Below are positions 62,259 through 64,000 of a stretch of DNA of 64,000 nt, piece after piece. Numbering within the stretch: position 1 is the stretch's first letter; every line of letters begins with the position of its first letter. The stretch comes from an uncultured Clostridia bacterium (GTDB taxonomy: Bacteria > Bacillota > Clostridia > TANB77 > CAG-508): positions 1 to 64,000 of the forward strand of contig CAKPKE010000007.1 in the NCBI GenBank assembly GCA_934167095.1. The letters are read 5' to 3'. Position numbers and translations under genes: made by a program. The notes beneath the pieces were generated by a model. The model ran no database searches. It was not told the DNA's origin and saw only the letters and a list, made by a program, of their open reading frames with translations.

Positions 62259-62314
62259 GCCTCCTTATAATTGTTTGGAGGCTTACACCTCCAAAAGTTT
62301 AACCTTTCAAAGGT
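62259..62314 (-). promoter_or_regulatory. Leader with alternative hairpins able to mask the RBS, unit 1
   Basis: On the minus strand TTGGAGG (62288-62294) pairs with CCTCCAA (62275-62281). The same GCCTCC (62277-62282) is also exactly complementary to the RBS GGAGGC (62259-62264) twelve bases downstream. The two pairings exclude each other, so a signal acting on the first hairpin could open or close translation. A further CCTTTGAAAGG hairpin lies at 62303-62313. Confidence 0.55.
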
Positions 62315-62370
62315 GCAACACAATTATGTTACTTTTCTATTTTATCATATTTTACATAAGACGGCAAGTT
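62271..62370 (-). repeat. Direct repeat of leader and promoter, copy 1
   Basis: About 100 bases covering leader and promoter are nearly identical to 62897-62995 (copy 2), with only scattered substitutions and a one- or two-base length change near the -35. Confidence 0.9.
62339..62367 (-). promoter_or_regulatory. Promoter of small membrane protein gene 1
   Basis: Minus strand: -35 TTGCCG (62362-62367), 17-bp spacer, -10 TAAAAT (62339-62344). Confidence 0.7.
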
Positions 62371-62425
62371 TTAATTATTAGCTTATGAATTAGTATTTTA
62401 AATAGTTTTATTATACTGAATGCAC

Positions 62426-62454
62426 TAAAAAAACTCCCAAATTAAATTGAGAGT
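62426..62454 (-). terminator. Terminator of tRNA-Arg(ACG)
   Basis: ACTCTCAA pairs with TTGGGAGT (one G-T), followed by seven T on the minus strand, immediately after the CCA end. Confidence 0.9.
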
Positions 62455-62456
62455 CA

Positions 62457-62533
<77 letters not shown>

Positions 62534-62545
62534 AAATTCCTACTT

Positions 62546-62574
62546 ATTATACACCATATTTCTACAATATGCAA
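62546..62574 (-). promoter_or_regulatory. Promoter of tRNA-Arg(ACG)
   Basis: Minus strand: -35 TTGCAT (62569-62574), 17-bp spacer, -10 TATAAT (62546-62551). Confidence 0.8.
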
Positions 62575-62618
62575 GTAAAATTTGCATGTATGTAATTTAC
62601 ATTTACTGAATTATTATA

Positions 62619-62666
62619 TAAAAATAACAGCTGTGCAGTGGCTTGCGCTTACTACACGGCTGTTAT
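62619..62666 (-). terminator. Terminator of small membrane protein gene 2
   Basis: A long stem (ATAACAGC...GCTGTTAT with a few mismatches) followed by TTTTTATA on the minus strand; homologous to 61985-62032. Confidence 0.85.
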
Positions 62667-62670
62667 AGGC

Positions 62671-62877
62671 TTACTTATTTGTATTTTTCTCCTTTTCATC
62701 TTCTTTCTTAGGCATATTCGCGTTTATATAGCCCACGATGACTCCTGATCCAAACGGTAAGATCCACTTATAAGCTTGGTATAGCCAGTCTGCCTCTCCA
62801 AGAAAATAATTTGTACCAGCAACAGCAATAAAGAATATACATGTTGCCCCAATAAGGATACAAATAAACCTTTTCAA
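62671..62877 (-). CDS. Small two-helix membrane protein, paralog 2
   Basis: 68 aa, with the same plan as the gene at 62037-62252: MKRFICI, a first helix (about 3-25), the loop LGEADWLYQAYKW, a second helix (about 38-53) and a Lys/Glu/Asn tail (KKEDEKEKN). The start is TTG 62877 with AAGGAGG seven bases before. The leader carries the same hairpin pair, with CCTCC able to pair with the RBS GGAGG. The two proteins share roughly half of their residues, while their leaders are nearly identical. Function unknown. Confidence 0.8.
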   Translation of the reverse strand: MKRFICILIGATCIFFIAVAGTNYFLGEADWLYQAYKWILPFGSGVIVGYINANMPKKEDEKEKNTNK

Positions 62878-62884
62878 CTAAAAA

Positions 62885-62938
62885 CCTCCTTATCATTGTT
62901 TGGAGGCTTACACCTCCAAAAGTTTAACCTTTCAAAGG
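62885..62938 (-). promoter_or_regulatory. Leader with alternative hairpins able to mask the RBS, unit 2
   Basis: TTGGAGG (62913-62919) pairs with CCTCCAA (62900-62906), and CCTCC can alternatively pair with the RBS GGAGG (62885-62889). The CCTTTGAAAGG hairpin is at 62928-62938. Confidence 0.55.
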
Positions 62939-62995
62939 TGCAACACAATCATGTTACTTCTTTATTTTATCATATTTTACATAAAGTAGCAAGTA
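62897..62995 (-). repeat. Direct repeat of leader and promoter, copy 2
   Basis: Nearly identical to 62271-62370; the copies are about 626 bp apart. Confidence 0.9.
62964..62992 (-). promoter_or_regulatory. Promoter of small membrane protein gene 2
   Basis: Minus strand: -35 TTGCTA (62987-62992), 17-bp spacer, -10 TAAAAT (62964-62969). Confidence 0.7.
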
Positions 62996-63011
62996 AGATT
63001 TACACTCTTGA

Positions 63012-64000
63012 TTATTCCAGATTTTTAGTAGCTGGTCCATATAAAACATTTCCATTCTCATCAAATCTTGATCCATGGCATGGGCAATCCCATGTTTTAT
63101 CATCCTTATTCCATTTTAAAACACAGCCTAAATGTGTACATCTTGGATTTTGTGAGCCTTTTATTTTTTCTATTACTAATGAATCTGCAGTTTCTACCAT
63201 CATATTTTTTACTTCTTGTCTATTTTTAATGATGTTTACTCTTGAAGAATTAAAAATTTCTTCATATTCATTTTTTCTGTTGCATATTTTATTTGTTATT
63301 ATGTTGGCTGAAATATTTGATGTTGTCATCCCCCATTTATTGAATGCCGTAGCAATATACACATTTGGCATAAATTTAGAAAAATCACCTATATATGCAA
63401 TTTTATCTAATGAAATAGTATCTTCAGTTGACCATTTACTTATTAATTTTGCACTAGGATATATTGAATGAGCAAATGTTTCTAAAGTAAAATATGGATT
63501 ATTTATACTATTTTCTTCGCCGACTCTTTTGGTACAACCAGCAACTAAAAGCATTGGTTTATTATTTACATTTATTATCCTTGCAGAAAGTGTTGGTTCT
63601 TCTGCATTTATATACATTCCCTCAAATGGTTTTTCATTAAATTCAAAACATTCGCAGTAAGATATTGCTTGATAAGTTTTCATAAAATAAAATCCAGGAA
63701 AATTCTTATCACTATACCTTGTGGCATATATAACATATTTTGCTTTTACTTCATTGTTATTTACTTTAATTTTATAAAATTCTCCATCTTTTATAACATC
63801 TTTTACTTCTGAATTTTCAAATATCTTTCCATCATTTTGCTGAATTTTGTCACATAGTCCTTTAGCATATTTAATAGGATTAAACTCGGCTTGATTTTTA
63901 AATTTTATGGCTCCTAAAACATTGGAAATTGGTAACGGAATCTTATTTATATATTCGACATCTTGATAAAATCTGCTCACAGTATCATATTCTTTTTTTA
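63012..64000 (-). CDS. FAD-dependent oxidoreductase with C-terminal Rieske domain (5' end outside window)
   Basis: At least 329 codons; the frame stays open to the window edge, so the N-terminus with the FAD-binding GxGxxG is missing. The visible part is the second half of a DAO-type flavoprotein (KYVIYATRYSD; later IAYIGDFSKFMPNVYIATAFNKWGMTTS) followed by a Rieske [2Fe-2S] domain with both ligand pairs, CTHLGC and CPCHGSRFD. This fusion is common in Bacillota as a predicted flavin/Rieske oxidoreductase; its physiological substrate is not known. The GTG at 63980 is inside the gene, not its start. Confidence 0.93.
   Translation of the reverse strand, partial: KKEYDTVSRFYQDVEYINKIPLPISNVLGAIKFKNQAEFNPIKYAKGLCDKIQQNDGKIFENSEVKDVIKDGEFYKIKVNNNEVKAKYVIYATRYSDKNFPGFYFMKTYQAISYCECFEFNEKPFEGMYINAEEPTLSARIINVNNKPMLLVAGCTKRVGEENSINNPYFTLETFAHSIYPSAKLISKWSTEDTISLDKIAYIGDFSKFMPNVYIATAFNKWGMTTSNISANIITNKICNRKNEYEEIFNSSRVNIIKNRQEVKNMMVETADSLVIEKIKGSQNPRCTHLGCVLKWNKDDKTWDCPCHGSRFDENGNVLYGPATKNLE

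Overview
The window is chromosomal DNA of a very AT-rich, Gram-positive, anaerobic Bacillota, most likely a gut-type member of the Clostridia. The evidence is the clostridial RpoB/RpoC pair, an oxygen-sensitive class III ribonucleotide reductase (NrdD/NrdG), very large cell-wall-anchored surface proteins, Gram-positive envelope proteins (LCP, VanW, CvpA, D,D-carboxypeptidase), strong AGGAGG ribosome binding sites with many TTG and GTG starts, and frequent intrinsic terminators. No species name is claimed.

Layout. 0-8.2 kb: a small XRE regulator, then rpoB-rpoC on the minus strand behind a roughly 335-nt leader with an internal terminator-like hairpin. 8.3-11.2 kb: accessory genes. These are a 26-codon Cys-ended peptide gene with its own promoter and terminator, a methylthiotransferase-like radical SAM enzyme with an unusual CX7CX2C cluster motif, and a complete type III (RNA-protein) toxin-antitoxin locus with two roughly 48-nt antitoxin RNA repeats. 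11.4-14.2 kb: nrdD-nrdG. 14.7-34.5 kb: a surface-protein region on the minus strand. It holds three giant secreted proteins in one apparent operon (1,856, 1,651 and 1,875 aa; the outer two are paralogs with a possible thioester-forming head and an LPPFG-type sorting signal), preceded by a papain-like protease with four Ig-like repeats. 34.6-35.3 kb: a YefM/Txe-type toxin-antitoxin pair and the initiator tRNA.

35.4-49.5 kb: envelope and housekeeping genes: ComEA, a D-Ala-D-Ala carboxypeptidase, LCP ligase, CvpA with a DUF5711 protein, a YkvI-like transporter, a three-gene gliding-type ABC exporter (GldA/F/G), YhbY, small membrane proteins, tRNA-Arg(TCT), and an ECF sigma factor with a probable membrane anti-sigma partner. 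49.5-61.5 kb: a DUF4143 ATPase beside four 23-bp tandem repeats, a YtqA/TIGR01212 radical SAM protein, M18 aminopeptidase, VanW protein, LemA and DUF2207 (divergent), a left-handed beta-helix sugar-nucleotide-type protein, a coiled-coil orphan and an RpiB/LacAB-type isomerase. 61.5-63 kb: short monocistronic genes of higher GC. Two are paralogous two-helix membrane proteins whose leaders are nearly identical and could mask or expose the ribosome binding site; tRNA-Arg(ACG) lies between them. The window ends inside an FAD oxidoreductase with a C-terminal Rieske domain.

Most promising leads: the radical SAM enzyme with its peptide gene (possible RiPP system), the duplicated leader/membrane-protein cassette, the giant surface-protein operon, and the type III toxin-antitoxin locus.
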